NCBI RefSeq assembly: GCF_003991205.1 | Contig: NZ_RXOZ01000031.1 | Coordinates: 1-64,000, forward strand | Origin: Georgenia sp. SYP-B2076 | GTDB lineage: Bacteria; Actinomycetota; Actinomycetes; Actinomycetales; Actinomycetaceae | DNA: 64,000 bases | Direction: 5' to 3' | Part shown: positions 1 through 9,779 of the stretch, in pieces | Layout: every line of letters begins with the position of its first letter | How positions within the stretch are numbered: position 1 is the first letter of the stretch | Notes under the pieces: model-generated | The model's input: the letters and a program-made list of their open reading frames with translations, nothing else | Database searches by the model: none | What the model was told of the DNA's origin: nothing | Program-made: the position numbers and the translations under genes

Positions 1-67
1 GGGCGTGCCCGGCTTCGTCGAGGTGGGTCAGGCGCAGGCCGGCCGGGGCCGCGGTGGTGTCGTTCAT
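1..67 (-). CDS. Start of an unknown gene, cut by the window edge
   Basis: An ATG at 67 opens a minus-strand frame of 22 codons (MNDTTAAPAGLRLTH...) that runs off the left edge. It lies 34 bases downstream of the DUF2304 gene on the same strand, so it would be the next gene of that operon. A purine-rich GGAGGGGG block lies about 25 bases upstream of the ATG, farther than usual for a ribosome site. Too short to identify. Confidence 0.3.
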   Translation of the reverse strand, partial: MNDTTAAPAGLRLTHLDEAGHA

Positions 68-101
68 GGCACCATCATGACGCGCACGACGTCCCCCTCC
101 G

Positions 102-557
102 TCAGCCCCGGTCGGGCTCGGCCGGCGCGCCCGGCCCGTGCGGCGACCGCGGCGTGCCCGGCCCCTCCGGGCCACCCGCGCCGCCCGGCTCCCCCGGGCC
201 GACGCGGCCGGCGATCACGCGGCGGAGGTCGTCGATGTCCGAGCGCAGGATCGCGCACTCCTCGGAGAGCTTCCGGCTCTGCTCCTCCAGCCGAGACAGC
301 TCGACGGAGTACTGCACCGAGATCAGCAGCAGCGCCAGGGACGCGACGAAGAAGACGAGGTTGATCGGCGTCTTGATCCCGAACAGGTCCGCGAACCAGT
401 CCAGGATGCCGGGGAAGACGGCCACAATCAGGACCGCGAGGGCGACGAGCACCCAGGCCGTGGCGTACTTCTCCCGCATGTGCCGGTTGCGCAGCAGCGC
501 GAACATGAACACCACGGTGACCAGCGCGAAGCAGATCGCGAAGACATACCCGCTCAT
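102..557 (-). CDS. DUF2304 domain-containing membrane protein
   Basis: A 151-residue protein with three hydrophobic segments (about 3-20, 32-52 and 64-83), then a charged, probably coiled-coil stretch (about 85-117) and a Gly/Pro-rich tail. This layout matches DUF2304 proteins, which usually sit next to dolichyl-phosphate-mannose-type glycosyltransferases. That is so here: its start overlaps the stop of the upstream glycosyltransferase gene (ATGA, 554-557), so the pair is translationally coupled. By context it is inferred to be a membrane partner in lipid-linked sugar synthesis. The start at MSGYV is chosen because of that overlap; the frame is open much farther upstream but only as a shadow of the neighbour. 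The collagen-like tail (GPGEPGGAGG...) is unusual and is not membrane-spanning. Confidence 0.8.
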   Translation of the reverse strand: MSGYVFAICFALVTVVFMFALLRNRHMREKYATAWVLVALAVLIVAVFPGILDWFADLFGIKTPINLVFFVASLALLLISVQYSVELSRLEEQSRKLSEECAILRSDIDDLRRVIAGRVGPGEPGGAGGPEGPGTPRSPHGPGAPAEPDRG

Positions 558-1321
558 CGGCCGGCCTCCATGTTCGGGGTGGACCCCGGATCGACGCCGC
601 GGGGCCGGCTCAGCGCGACGAACAGGGCCACGAACGCCCGCCCGAGGAACAGCGCCGCCTTGGCCGGGTTGTGCGAGGGCGTGCCGCCGGCCCGCGGGCG
701 CATGACGACGGCGGCCTGGCGCACGACCAGGCCGTTGCGGGCGGCCAGGACCAGTGCCTCGACGGTGTCGCCGAGGTACTCCGCGGGGTAGTCGCGGGCG
801 AACAGCTCGATGGCTTTGGGACCGGCGAGCTTGAACCCGGACGTCGTGTCCGTCAGCTTCGTGCGCGTCACCCGGGAGAGCACGGCCGAGAGGAGCTTCA
901 TGGCCCACTTGCGGGGCCCGTGCACCTCGTAGTCGCCCTTGCCGGCGAACCGCGCGCCGATGACCAGGTCCGCGCCCGTGGCGTCCGCCGTCTCGAGGAG
1001 GGTGGCGACCTCGTGGGGGTCGTGCTGGCCGTCGGCGTCGAGCTGGACCACCCGGTGGTAGCCCTTGCGGTACGCGTAGGAGTACCCGGCGCGCATGGCC
1101 CCGCCGACGCCCAGGTTGAACGGCAGCTCCAGGACGCGCACGCCGGCACGGCGGGCGACGTCGGCGGTCGCGTCCACCGAGCCGTCCGAGACGACGACGA
1201 CGTCCGCCTGGGGCACGGCGACGCGCAGCTCCTCGAGCACGGCGGGCAGGGCCTCCTCCTCGTTCCAGGCGGGCAGCACGATGAGCAGCTCGGCCCGGGG
1301 ACGCAGCGAGCGGTCAGGCAC
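554..1321 (-). CDS. Glycosyltransferase family 2, polyprenyl-phosphate sugar transferase type
   Basis: A 255-residue GT-A fold enzyme starting at a GTG. The N-terminal LPAWNEEEALPAVL and the nucleotide/metal-binding QLDADGQHDP (about 93-102) are typical of the DPM1/DPG-synthase branch of GT2, which moves a sugar from a nucleotide donor to polyprenyl phosphate at the membrane. No transmembrane extension is present. It overlaps rfbD upstream by 8 bases and the DUF2304 gene downstream by 4, so the three form one operon. The real donor sugar cannot be told; mannose, glucose or another wall sugar are possible. Confidence 0.85.
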   Translation of the reverse strand: MPDRSLRPRAELLIVLPAWNEEEALPAVLEELRVAVPQADVVVVSDGSVDATADVARRAGVRVLELPFNLGVGGAMRAGYSYAYRKGYHRVVQLDADGQHDPHEVATLLETADATGADLVIGARFAGKGDYEVHGPRKWAMKLLSAVLSRVTRTKLTDTTSGFKLAGPKAIELFARDYPAEYLGDTVEALVLAARNGLVVRQAAVVMRPRAGGTPSHNPAKAALFLGRAFVALFVALSRPRGVDPGSTPNMEAGR

Positions 1322-2180
1322 GGCTCTGCCCCGAGGGCTCGAGGACGACGGCGGCGGCCTCGGCCCACCGCTGGGACCAGTCCCCGATCGGCTCGACGCC
1401 GGCCGTCGCGAGGGCGTCGTGCCCGAGCACCGAGTACGCGGGGCGCGGGGCCGGGCGGACGAACTGGTCCGACGTCGTCGCGGCCACCATCGCGGGGTCC
1501 TTGCCGAGGGAGGCCACGACCGCCTGCGCGAAGCCGCGCCACGAGACCTGCCCCGACGACGTTCCGTGGTAGGTGCCCGACGGCGCGCCGGCCGTCACGA
1601 GCCGGACGATGAGCCCGGCGAGGTCGGCGGTCCAGGTGGGCTGGCCGACCTGGTCGTCGACCACCTGCAGGGTGTCGCGCTCGCCCGCGAGGCGCGCCAT
1701 GGTGCGCGGGAAGCAGGCGCCGTGGGCGCCGTAGAGCCACGCGGTGCGCACGATGAGGTAGTCGTCGGTCTCGGCGCGCACCGCCCACTCGCCGGCACCC
1801 TTGGTGCGGCCGTAGGCGGAGACGGGGTTCAGGGCGGCGTCCTCCGCGTAGGGGGACGTGGCGGCGCCGTCGAAGACGTAGTCGGTGGAGACCTGCACGA
1901 GGCGCGCCCCGGCCGCGCGGGCGGCGCGGGCGAGGAGCTGCGGGCCGGTGGCGTTGAGGCGGAAGGCGTCCGCCTCCCGGGTCTCGGCGTCGTCCACCGC
2001 CGTCCACGCCGCGCAGTTGACGACGACGTCGACGTCGCGGACCCGCCGGGCGACGGCGACGGGGTCGGTGATGTCGAGGTCGGCGTGCCGGGCGGCGACG
2101 ACGTCGTGCCCGGCCCTGCCCAGCTCTGCCACCAGATCGGTGCCCAGCATCCCGGTGGATCCTGCCACCAACCAGCGCAT
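1314..2180 (-). CDS. rfbD: dTDP-4-dehydrorhamnose reductase
   Basis: A 288-residue extended short-chain reductase (RmlD) that reduces dTDP-4-keto-L-rhamnose to dTDP-L-rhamnose with NAD(P)H, the last step of rhamnose donor synthesis. Visible signatures: nucleotide-binding GSTGMLG at 8-14, VNCAAWTAVDDAE at 54-66, STDYVFDG at 98-105 and the catalytic YGRTK at 123-127. The start at MRWLVAG is where family homology begins; the open frame continues upstream only as antisense of rfbC. It is divergent from rfbC, with 99 bases between, so both could share a regulatory region. It is first in an operon with a glycosyltransferase and a DUF2304 gene. No rfbA (thymidylyltransferase) is in this window. Confidence 0.95.
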   Translation of the reverse strand: MRWLVAGSTGMLGTDLVAELGRAGHDVVAARHADLDITDPVAVARRVRDVDVVVNCAAWTAVDDAETREADAFRLNATGPQLLARAARAAGARLVQVSTDYVFDGAATSPYAEDAALNPVSAYGRTKGAGEWAVRAETDDYLIVRTAWLYGAHGACFPRTMARLAGERDTLQVVDDQVGQPTWTADLAGLIVRLVTAGAPSGTYHGTSSGQVSWRGFAQAVVASLGKDPAMVAATTSDQFVRPAPRPAYSVLGHDALATAGVEPIGDWSQRWAEAAAVVLEPSGQSRA

Positions 2181-2279
2181 GCCACTCTCCTCGTCCCGTC
2201 CAGATACCGGTAGCAGCCTAGCCGCGTCGCTAGTGTGGGACGGCCGGGCGCCCGCCCGGCGCGGTAGGAGGACAGTGCT

Positions 2280-2894
2280 GTGCAGTTCCGAGAGCTCACC
2301 ATCCCGGGGTCCTGGGAGATCACCCCCCAGCAGTTCGGCGACCCGCGCGGGGTGTTCCTCGAGCTGTTCAAGGAGGACGCCTTCGTCGAGGCGGTCGGCC
2401 ACCCGCTGGACCTGAAGCAGGCGAACTGCTCCGTCTCCGCCGCCGGCGTGGTGCGCGGGATCCACTTCGCGGACGTCCCGCCGTCGCAGGCGAAGTACGT
2501 CACGTGCCCGAGCGGCGCGGTCCTGGACGTCGTCGTCGACATCCGGGTCGGCTCGCCGACGTTCGGGCAGTGGGACAGCGTGCTCCTGGACGACGTCGAC
2601 CGGCGTGCGATCTATCTCTCGGAGGGGCTGGGCCACGCGTTCTGCGCGCTGGAGGACAACTCGACCGTGGTCTACCTCTGCTCCGCCGGGTACGCCCCGG
2701 GTCGGGAGCACGGCATCAACCCGCTCTCCCCCGAGCTGGGGATCGAGTGGCCCACCACGGCCCGCAACGGCAGCGCCCTGGAGCTCCTGCTCTCGGAGAA
2801 GGACTCCGCCGCGCCGAGCCTGACGGAGGCGAAGGACCAGGGCCTGCTGCCGAGCTACGACGACGTCCAGGCCTTCCTGGCCACGCTCCAGTAG
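2280..2894 (+). CDS. rfbC: dTDP-4-dehydrorhamnose 3,5-epimerase
   Basis: A 204-residue cupin epimerase (RmlC) that inverts C3 and C5 of dTDP-4-keto-6-deoxyglucose. The family signature RGIHFA with its catalytic His is at about 59-64, and the core strand LGHAFCALEDNSTVVYLCS is clear. Family length is usually 180-205, so it is complete. The start is a GTG at 2280 with AGGAGG at 2266-2271, eight bases upstream. It is transcribed away from rfbD. Many actinobacteria fuse the epimerase and reductase; here they are separate and divergent. Confidence 0.95.
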   Translation: MQFRELTIPGSWEITPQQFGDPRGVFLELFKEDAFVEAVGHPLDLKQANCSVSAAGVVRGIHFADVPPSQAKYVTCPSGAVLDVVVDIRVGSPTFGQWDSVLLDDVDRRAIYLSEGLGHAFCALEDNSTVVYLCSAGYAPGREHGINPLSPELGIEWPTTARNGSALELLLSEKDSAAPSLTEAKDQGLLPSYDDVQAFLATLQ

Positions 2895-2905
2895 CCCCCA
2901 CCCCC

Positions 2906-2987
2906 GGTGACAGGTCAAGTACTAACCGCCTCGTCAGTGACAGGTCAGCACCGGCGCCCGCCCCAACCCGGTGACCCGTCAAGTACT
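2906..2987. repeat. Three copies of a short dispersed repeat, core GTGACAGGTCAAGTACT
   Basis: After rfbC the same word recurs at 2906-2923 (GGTGACAGGTCAAGTACT), 2936-2951 (a shorter AGTGACAGGTCAGCAC) and 2970-2987 (GGTGACCCGTCAAGTACT). More copies lie at 3946-4031 and, inverted, at 9725-9736. All are between genes. The core contains TGACNGGTCA, which is self-complementary in some copies. No transposase is nearby. The role is unknown; it could be remains of a small mobile repeat or a protein-binding site. Confidence 0.7.
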
Positions 2988-3079
2988 GGCGTCCGCCCCC
3001 GCCCGCCCGGAGTCCGGCCATGAGGCGTGTCCTCTCCTCGCACGGCTTTGGAGAGGGACGCCCTCGTTAGGCTCCGCGC

Positions 3080-3925
3080 ATGGTGACTGAGCTGAACGTG
3101 GAAGTCGGCGCCGGGCGCACGCTGCACGTGTACGACACCGGCGGGCACGACGCCGCAGATCGTCTTCCTGTCTTCTGGCATCACGGCACGCCCAACATCG
3201 GCGCGCCACCGCAGCCGCTGTTCCCGGCGGCGGACCGGCTCCGGATCCGCTGGGTGTCCTACGACCGGCCCGGCTACGGGCAGTCGACCGCGTGCCCGGG
3301 CCGGTCAGTGGCCTCCGCGGCCGAAGACGTCGCCGCCGTCGCCGACGCGCTGGGCATCGACCGGTTCGCGGTCATGGGTCACTCGAGCGGGGCGCACCAC
3401 GCGCTGGCTTGCGGCGCGCTGCTGCCGGACCGTGTCCTGGCGGTGGTCGGCGGGGCCGGGATGGCCCCGTTCGGTGCCCCGGGGCTCGACTGGTTCGCGG
3501 GCATGGCGACCTCCGGCGTCGCCTCGCTGCGGGCAGCCGCCGAGGGGCGCGCCGCGAAGGAGGCGTACGAGGCCTCAGGAGCCGAGTACGACCCGGAGTT
3601 CACCGCGGCGGACCTGGACGCGCTCTCGGGCGAATGGTCCTGGCTCCTGGACGTCGTGCGCCCGGCCGTGGAGGCGGGCCCGGACGGCCTGATCGACGAC
3701 GACGTCGCGGCCGTCACCCCGTGGGGGTTCGACCCCGCGGAGGTGACGGCCCCTGTGCTTCTCCTGCACGGTGGCCGCGACCGGGTGGTCCCCGCCGCAC
3801 ACAGCGAGTGGCTCGCGGGTCGCTGCCCGCGGGCGGAGCTACGCCTCTCCCCGGACGACGGGCACATCTCAGTCCTTCGCTCGGCCCCGGCTGCGCTGGA
3901 GTGGCTGCGGGCCAACGCGCAGTAG
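3080..3925 (+). CDS. Alpha/beta-fold hydrolase
   Basis: A 281-residue soluble alpha/beta hydrolase. The oxyanion-hole HHGTPN is at about 34-39, the nucleophile elbow GHSSG is near residue 100, an acidic residue follows LLHGGRD (about 236), and the catalytic His is in DDGHIS (about 261). The fold and spacing match small esterase/haloperoxidase-like hydrolases; the substrate cannot be inferred. It stands alone, with dispersed repeats on both sides and no operon partner. The start ATG has only a weak purine stretch upstream. Its unrelated function inside a wall-glycan locus, together with the flanking repeats, hints at a later insertion. Confidence 0.85.
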   Translation: MVTELNVEVGAGRTLHVYDTGGHDAADRLPVFWHHGTPNIGAPPQPLFPAADRLRIRWVSYDRPGYGQSTACPGRSVASAAEDVAAVADALGIDRFAVMGHSSGAHHALACGALLPDRVLAVVGGAGMAPFGAPGLDWFAGMATSGVASLRAAAEGRAAKEAYEASGAEYDPEFTAADLDALSGEWSWLLDVVRPAVEAGPDGLIDDDVAAVTPWGFDPAEVTAPVLLLHGGRDRVVPAAHSEWLAGRCPRAELRLSPDDGHISVLRSAPAALEWLRANAQ

Positions 3926-3945
3926 AGCCAGGCCTCCCCCGATCC

Positions 3946-4031
3946 GGCGACAGGTCATCTACTGACGCCCGGGTGACACGTCGGGTGCGGATCCCGCTGT
4001 CATCTCTTGCGCTAGTACTTGACCGGTCACC
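3946..4031. repeat. Further copies of the dispersed GTGACAGGTCAAGTACT-like repeat
   Basis: Between the hydrolase and the PGRP gene are a diverged direct copy at 3946-3963 (GGCGACAGGTCATCTACT), a partial copy at 3971-3985 (GGGTGACACGTCGGG) and an inverted copy at 4013-4031 (TAGTACTTGACCGGTCACC). Together with the copies at 2906-2987 they bracket the hydrolase gene on both sides. Confidence 0.65.
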
Positions 4032-4046
4032 GCAAGAGGGGGCGGG

Positions 4047-6356
4047 TCAGTGGCGGCGGACGCCCAGGGTGTCCGTGCCGTTGCCGTCCCAGTCACCGAC
4101 GAGGATCTCGTCGCTGGGGTTGCCGTAGGCGAAGACGGTGTCGGCGACGCCGGTGGTGATCGAGTTCTTCAGGAAGTACGTGATGCCGCGCCGCACCCCG
4201 AAGGTGTCGACCTTGTCGCCGTTCCAGTCCCCCACGACGACGACGTCGCCCGGGTTGCCGTACATGACGACCTTGTCCGCCACCCCGGTGGTGACCGTGT
4301 TCTTCACGAAGAAGCTGTTGCCGCGGCGGACGGCGAACGTGTCCTTGGTGTCCCCGTTCCAGTCGCCCACGAGCACCTCGTCGCCCGGGTTCCCGTACGC
4401 GATGACCGCGTCGGCCACGCCGGTGCTGATCGAGTTCTTCACGTAGAAGACGTTCCCGCGCCGCACGGTGAGGGTGTCCGTGCCGTTGCCGTCCCAGTCG
4501 CCCACGAGGACGACGTCGCCGGGGTTGCCGTACGAGAACACGGTGTCGGCCGCGCCGGTGGTGTTGGAGTTGCGGACGTAGAACGTGTTGCCGCGGCGGA
4601 TGGCCAGGGTGTCGACGCCGTCGCCGTTCCAGTCGCCCACGAGGAACGTGTCGTTCGCGTTGCCGTAGTCGAAGGCGATGTCGGCCCGCCCGGTGAAGGC
4701 GTTGTTCAGGTAGAACATGTGGGCGAGGCGCTTGTCCACCGAGCTGATCAGGCCGCCGAGACGGCCGTAGATGTCGTTGCCGGGGCAGGAGGTCGCGCCG
4801 ACGTCGCGGTGCCCGAAGATCCGGGGCAGGTTCTGCCCCCTCGGCCGTGCCGCCGTGCCGGGCGAGATGATCCCGCTCGCGGAGTTGACGTCGATCCCGG
4901 CCTGGTCGAACTTCCACGCGATGACGTCCGCCATCCGCTCGAGGATCACCTGCGGGGCGCCGACCTGGGTGTAGTCCCCCATCGCGGAGATGCCGAGGGT
5001 GCCGGGGTTGAAGTTGCCGATGTTCGCGTTGGCGGCGTGCGCGCCCTGGGGCATGGTCCCGGCTGGCGCGGGGATCGAGCCCGAGCGCCCCTCGAAGACC
5101 TGGCCGTACTTGTCGACCAGGAAGTTGTAGCCGATGTCCCCCCAGTTGCGGGTCTCTGCGTGGTAGTAGTAGATGCCGCGGACGATCGAGGCGGACTGGG
5201 ACGCGGCGTAGTTGTTGGTCCCCGCCGTGTGGTGAACGATCGCGGCCTTGAGCGTCTTGTACGACGGCTTCCAGGACATGAACGACTCGTCGGCCCCCCA
5301 GCCCGCCCGGCTGATGATGCTGGGGCGGGGCGCGCTGGTCGCGACGACGCCGCCGGCCAGGGCCGCGGGCGCGACGGCCGGCATGTCGGTGACATACGCC
5401 GGCTGCCCGACGGCGGGCACGCTCGCCGTCGTCGCGGACGCGAGCCGGAAGGAGGGTGTCGAGGTGGTGTCCAGGCCGGCCGTGGGGGCGGCCGCGTCCA
5501 CCGGTCCACCGAGGGGCGCGAGGCTCTCGAAGGCCGCCGGCTCCGTCGTCGCGGTCGGCTCCTCGACGGGGAGCTGGCGCGGCCGCGCGCCCGGCTCGGT
5601 GAGCACCTTCTCCGCCGGGACGGGGTTGGAGGGGATGAGGCTGAGCTCGAGGTTGGTGGGCAGCTTGGCCGCCGCACCGGTCACCTGGACCTGGACGGCC
5701 TTGGCGCCGCCGGTGAGGAAGGGCCCGGTGCCGGTGGTGGCCTGGGCCCCCGCGTGGTCGGCCTCGCCCTCCTCCTCGACCTCGATCCACGTGGACCAGT
5801 CATCACCCTCCTGCACGCGCACGAAGATCCGCGCGTCGGCGGCCAGCGGGCTGTCGGCGTCCCACGTCAGGCCGGCGACGACGAACTCGTCGGTGGCCGT
5901 CGGCGCCGTGAGGACGGCGATGTTGTCGACGTCGACGTCGCCCGCCGGGGTCGATGCGGCGGTCGCGGCAGCCGCGCCCGTCGAGGCGAGACGCATCGTC
6001 GCGCCCGAGGATGCGCCGTCGGTGGACAGGCGCGCCGACGCCCCGCTGGTGGAGGCGCCGCTGCCCGGCGTGGTCCCGGCGGCGGCGAGCTGCTCGATGC
6101 CCTCGACAGCCACGTTGGTGGGCTCGCCCGAACCGTCGGTGAGGGAGAAGAGCGTGACCGGCTCCTTGGGCCCGGCCGCGGCACCGGTGGCGGTGCCGGC
6201 GGCGCCACCAGCGGCGGCATCGGCGGCGCTGACGCCCATCGCTGCTGGGGCGTCACCCGGCACGGCCGCGGCCAGGGCGGGGAGGGCCGAGCCCCCGGGG
6301 ATGAGCAGGATGAGCGCGGCAGCGGAGGCTGCGGCACTGGCACGGCGGATCGCCAC
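4047..6356 (-). CDS. Secreted peptidoglycan-recognition / N-acetylmuramoyl-L-alanine amidase-type protein with C-terminal repeats
   Basis: A 769-residue exported protein starting at GTG, with AAGGG about eight bases upstream. A signal peptide (about 1-30, cleavage after ALAAA) is followed by a long low-complexity Ala/Thr-rich and beta-rich region. A PGRP/amidase_2 domain follows (roughly residues 345-540): VHHTAG and FGHRDVGATSCPG carry the two His and the Cys expected to bind zinc, so it may cleave the lactam-peptide bond of peptidoglycan. The last 225 residues are five 45-residue repeats with a DWDGNGTD-type calcium-binding loop. The same repeat ends the SpoIID/LytB protein at 7656-9578. 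It is divergent from rfbB across 203 bases. Likely role: wall remodelling at the cell surface. Confidence 0.9.
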   Translation of the reverse strand: MAIRRASAAASAAALILLIPGGSALPALAAAVPGDAPAAMGVSAADAAAGGAAGTATGAAAGPKEPVTLFSLTDGSGEPTNVAVEGIEQLAAAGTTPGSGASTSGASARLSTDGASSGATMRLASTGAAAATAASTPAGDVDVDNIAVLTAPTATDEFVVAGLTWDADSPLAADARIFVRVQEGDDWSTWIEVEEEGEADHAGAQATTGTGPFLTGGAKAVQVQVTGAAAKLPTNLELSLIPSNPVPAEKVLTEPGARPRQLPVEEPTATTEPAAFESLAPLGGPVDAAAPTAGLDTTSTPSFRLASATTASVPAVGQPAYVTDMPAVAPAALAGGVVATSAPRPSIISRAGWGADESFMSWKPSYKTLKAAIVHHTAGTNNYAASQSASIVRGIYYYHAETRNWGDIGYNFLVDKYGQVFEGRSGSIPAPAGTMPQGAHAANANIGNFNPGTLGISAMGDYTQVGAPQVILERMADVIAWKFDQAGIDVNSASGIISPGTAARPRGQNLPRIFGHRDVGATSCPGNDIYGRLGGLISSVDKRLAHMFYLNNAFTGRADIAFDYGNANDTFLVGDWNGDGVDTLAIRRGNTFYVRNSNTTGAADTVFSYGNPGDVVLVGDWDGNGTDTLTVRRGNVFYVKNSISTGVADAVIAYGNPGDEVLVGDWNGDTKDTFAVRRGNSFFVKNTVTTGVADKVVMYGNPGDVVVVGDWNGDKVDTFGVRRGITYFLKNSITTGVADTVFAYGNPSDEILVGDWDGNGTDTLGVRRH
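4050..4724 (-). repeat. Five tandem 135-bp units encoding 45-residue repeats (PGRP protein)
   Basis: Each unit follows the pattern FYV-N-TG-AD-V-YGNPGD-VLVGDWDGNGTDTLAVRRG. The D-x-D-G-N-x-x-D loop resembles calcium-binding FG-GAP/VCBS repeats. The DNA units are diverged, unlike those in the gene at 7656, so this array is older or under less conversion. Confidence 0.85.
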
Positions 6357-6511
6357 GAGGTGCCCTTCGGTCGGAGATCTGGAAAGTCGGACGCATCGGA
6401 CCTTGGGCTCTGCGTGCGTCCTGTTCGCGACGGTACCGTGCCGGATTGCCGATCCTCGTCATTAGTCGACGGCGTTCCGCATTTGGTTGCCGGGGCGCGT
6501 CGTCCACCTGA

Positions 6512-7555
<1,044 letters not shown>

Positions 7556-7589
7556 CGGCATCACCGGCAGCGCGTACCCGCCAACGACC

Positions 7590-7626
7590 GAGGCCCGCAC
7601 CCCTGACCATCAGGGGTGCGGGCCTC
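7590..7626. terminator. Bidirectional hairpin terminator between rfbB and the SpoIID gene
   Basis: A perfect 17-bp inverted repeat (GAGGCCCGCACCCCTGA and its complement) with a 3-base loop. It sits between two convergent genes, 34 bases after rfbB and 29 after the SpoIID gene. No clear T-tract on either side, as is common in high-GC bacteria. Confidence 0.85.
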
Positions 7627-7655
7627 AGCCATGTGCGCCTACGCGGGCAGCAGCC

Positions 7656-9578
7656 TCACGGCCGCCGGACGCCCAGCGTGTTGGTGCCGTTGCCGTCCCA
7701 GTCACCCACGATGGTGATGTCGTCGGGGTTGCCGTAGCCCATGACGATGTCGGCGACGCCCGTGGCGTTGGAGTTGGACAGGAAGTAGGTCCCGCCGCGG
7801 CGCACCGCCAGCGTGTCGGACCGGTTGCCGTCCCAGTCCCCCACCAGCACCGTGTCCCCGGGGTTGCCGTAACCCATCACGACATCCGCCGTCCCGGTGC
7901 TGTTCGAGTTGGACAGGAAGTACGTCCCCCCGCGGCGCACCGCCAGGGTATCCGTGCCGTTCCCGTCCCAGTCCCCCACCAGCACCGTGTCGTCCGGGTT
8001 CCCGTAGCCCATCACGACATCCGCCGTCCCGGTGCTGTTGGAGTTGGACAGGAAGTACGTCCCCCCGCGGCGCACCGCCAGGGTGTCCGTGCCGTTCCCG
8101 TCCCAGTCGCCCACCAGCACCGTGTCGTCCGGGTTCCCGTAGCCCATGACCACGGAGGCGACGCCGCTCGTGTTGGAGTTCGAGAGGTGGTACGTCCCGC
8201 CGCGGCGCACCGCCAGGGTGTCGGACCTGTTGCCGTCCCAGTCGCCCACCAGCACGGTGTCGTCCGGGTTGCCGTACCGGAAGACGACGTCGGCCTTGCC
8301 GGTGCTGTTCGAGTTCGACAGGTAGTAGCCGTTCCCGGCGCCCGTGGGGGCCGCCGCCGCCGCCGTCGGCACCCACCACGAGGACTTCAGGCCGAACCGC
8401 AGCGCGGACTCGGTGTTCACGATGGTGCTGCCGTTGGTGCACTCCACACGGGCGCCGGTGATGCGCCCGCCGAGGTCGCCGCGACCGTCGCGGGAGGTGA
8501 GCACCAGGCGCTGCAGGGTCCCGCCGGCCGGGCACTTGGCCTGCACGGCCCCGACGGAGAGCTGCGCCGTCCACGAGTGCACCGTGTCATTGCGCGCCGC
8601 GCCGGACCACGGGTCCGGGCGCGCCACGAGGTACGGCTTGTTGCCGGCGCGGGAGTGGCCCCCGTTGGAGGACGAGAACTGGGTGAACGCCACCGCGCCC
8701 TGGTACCAGCGCACCTGGCCGCCCGTGGCGTCCACGGCGGCGTTGGTCGATCCGGCCTCCCGGTTGAACGTCACCTTGCCCGCCGGGGTGACCGCCGCGC
8801 GTCCGCCGTAGACCTGGCACGCCGTCGTGTCGCACAGGTCGTAGGAGGCGTTGGGGCGGGACACGGACAGGGCGTAGCTGCGGGCCGCGACGGCCTGCGC
8901 CTGCAGGGCGGCGGCGTCGAAGCCGGACGGCATCTCGCGGGGCACCACCCCGTAGAGGTACTCCTGCATGGACAGGAGGTTGACGACGTCGTAGGTCGTC
9001 TCCCCCGTGCGCACGAGGCGGATGGCGCCCCGGTACCAGACGCCCTCGCCGGCGCCCGCGGGCGCCGCGACGACGCCGTCGACCGTGCGGACCCACATGT
9101 CGTTGCCGGGGAGCCGGGTGGTCTCCGTGCCGCCCGCCGTGGTCCGGTCGACGACGAAGCCCTGCGCGTCGAGGCGCACCGTGAACGCGCCCGGGCCCTC
9201 GACCCGCGCGCCGCCGCCGTCGACGGCGACGCCGTTGGCGCTGCCGGTCGGGCTCCAGAACGTGGCCGCCGCCGTCGACCTGAAGGCCGAGAGCTGAACC
9301 CGGATCTGGGGGTTGCCGATGTTGTTCGTGGTGGTGCCCGGGTAGTAGAAGTCGAGGATCTCGCCCGCGGACCGGCCCTGCTGCGCGGCGCCGCGGGCGC
9401 CCCACTGCGACATGCCGATCCCGTGCCCGTACCCGTGCCCGCGGACCTCCCACGCGCCCGACGCGGGCGGGGTGTAGACCGTCTCTGCCGCCTGGGCGGT
9501 GACGGGCGCGATCGTCGCCGTACCGACCGCCATCACGCCGACGAGGGCCGCTTGCAGAAGGCGTCTGAGCCGACTCAT
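7656..9578 (-). CDS. Secreted SpoIID/LytB domain protein with C-terminal repeats
   Basis: A 640-residue exported protein. A signal peptide covers about 1-31 (ends at TAQAAE). The SpoIID/LytB domain (about 45-400) has GYGHGIGMSQWGARG, the VPREMPSGF motif with the Glu that is catalytic in SpoIID lytic transglycosylases, and QAQAVAARSYAL. The last 225 residues are five 45-residue DWDGNGTD repeats, homologous to those of the PGRP protein at 4047-6356. The start at MSRLRR is preferred because a basic N-terminus and signal peptide follow it; an upstream in-frame ATG at 9638 gives an implausible leader. Probable role: peptidoglycan processing at the surface. It is convergent with rfbB. Confidence 0.9.
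   Translation of the reverse strand: MSRLRRLLQAALVGVMAVGTATIAPVTAQAAETVYTPPASGAWEVRGHGYGHGIGMSQWGARGAAQQGRSAGEILDFYYPGTTTNNIGNPQIRVQLSAFRSTAAATFWSPTGSANGVAVDGGGARVEGPGAFTVRLDAQGFVVDRTTAGGTETTRLPGNDMWVRTVDGVVAAPAGAGEGVWYRGAIRLVRTGETTYDVVNLLSMQEYLYGVVPREMPSGFDAAALQAQAVAARSYALSVSRPNASYDLCDTTACQVYGGRAAVTPAGKVTFNREAGSTNAAVDATGGQVRWYQGAVAFTQFSSSNGGHSRAGNKPYLVARPDPWSGAARNDTVHSWTAQLSVGAVQAKCPAGGTLQRLVLTSRDGRGDLGGRITGARVECTNGSTIVNTESALRFGLKSSWWVPTAAAAAPTGAGNGYYLSNSNSTGKADVVFRYGNPDDTVLVGDWDGNRSDTLAVRRGGTYHLSNSNTSGVASVVMGYGNPDDTVLVGDWDGNGTDTLAVRRGGTYFLSNSNSTGTADVVMGYGNPDDTVLVGDWDGNGTDTLAVRRGGTYFLSNSNSTGTADVVMGYGNPGDTVLVGDWDGNRSDTLAVRRGGTYFLSNSNATGVADIVMGYGNPDDITIVGDWDGNGTNTLGVRRP
7659..8333 (-). repeat. 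Five tandem 135-bp units, the inner ones nearly identical (SpoIID protein)
   Basis: Units encode 45 residues of the form GTYFLSNSNSTGTADVV / MGYGNPDDTVLVGDWDGNG / TDTLAVRR. The inner units share long identical DNA stretches (for instance the CCGTTCCCGTCCCAGTC segment), which shows recent duplication or gene conversion. Copy number could differ between strains. Confidence 0.9.
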
Positions 9579-9724
9579 ACACACCACTTTCACGAGAAGC
9601 ATCTGAAAAGAGGCATGGTCGCCCCCATTCACAACCATCGTGGCACGTCAGCGAATTGTTAGGCGGGATTGGCACTCGTGAGGCGGGCCCCTCGGGGACC
9701 GCGCCCCGCCCGCCCCGGGCCGCG

Positions 9725-9736
9725 AGTACTTGACCG
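9725..9736. repeat. Distant inverted copy of the dispersed repeat
   Basis: AGTACTTGACCG(CTCG) between two minus-strand genes is the complement of the CGGTCAAGTACT core found at 2906-4031. Only about 12-16 bases match. Confidence 0.5.
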
Positions 9737-9779
9737 CTCGAGCGCTACCGGGGGGTGGGGGCGACGCCGTGCCGGTCGG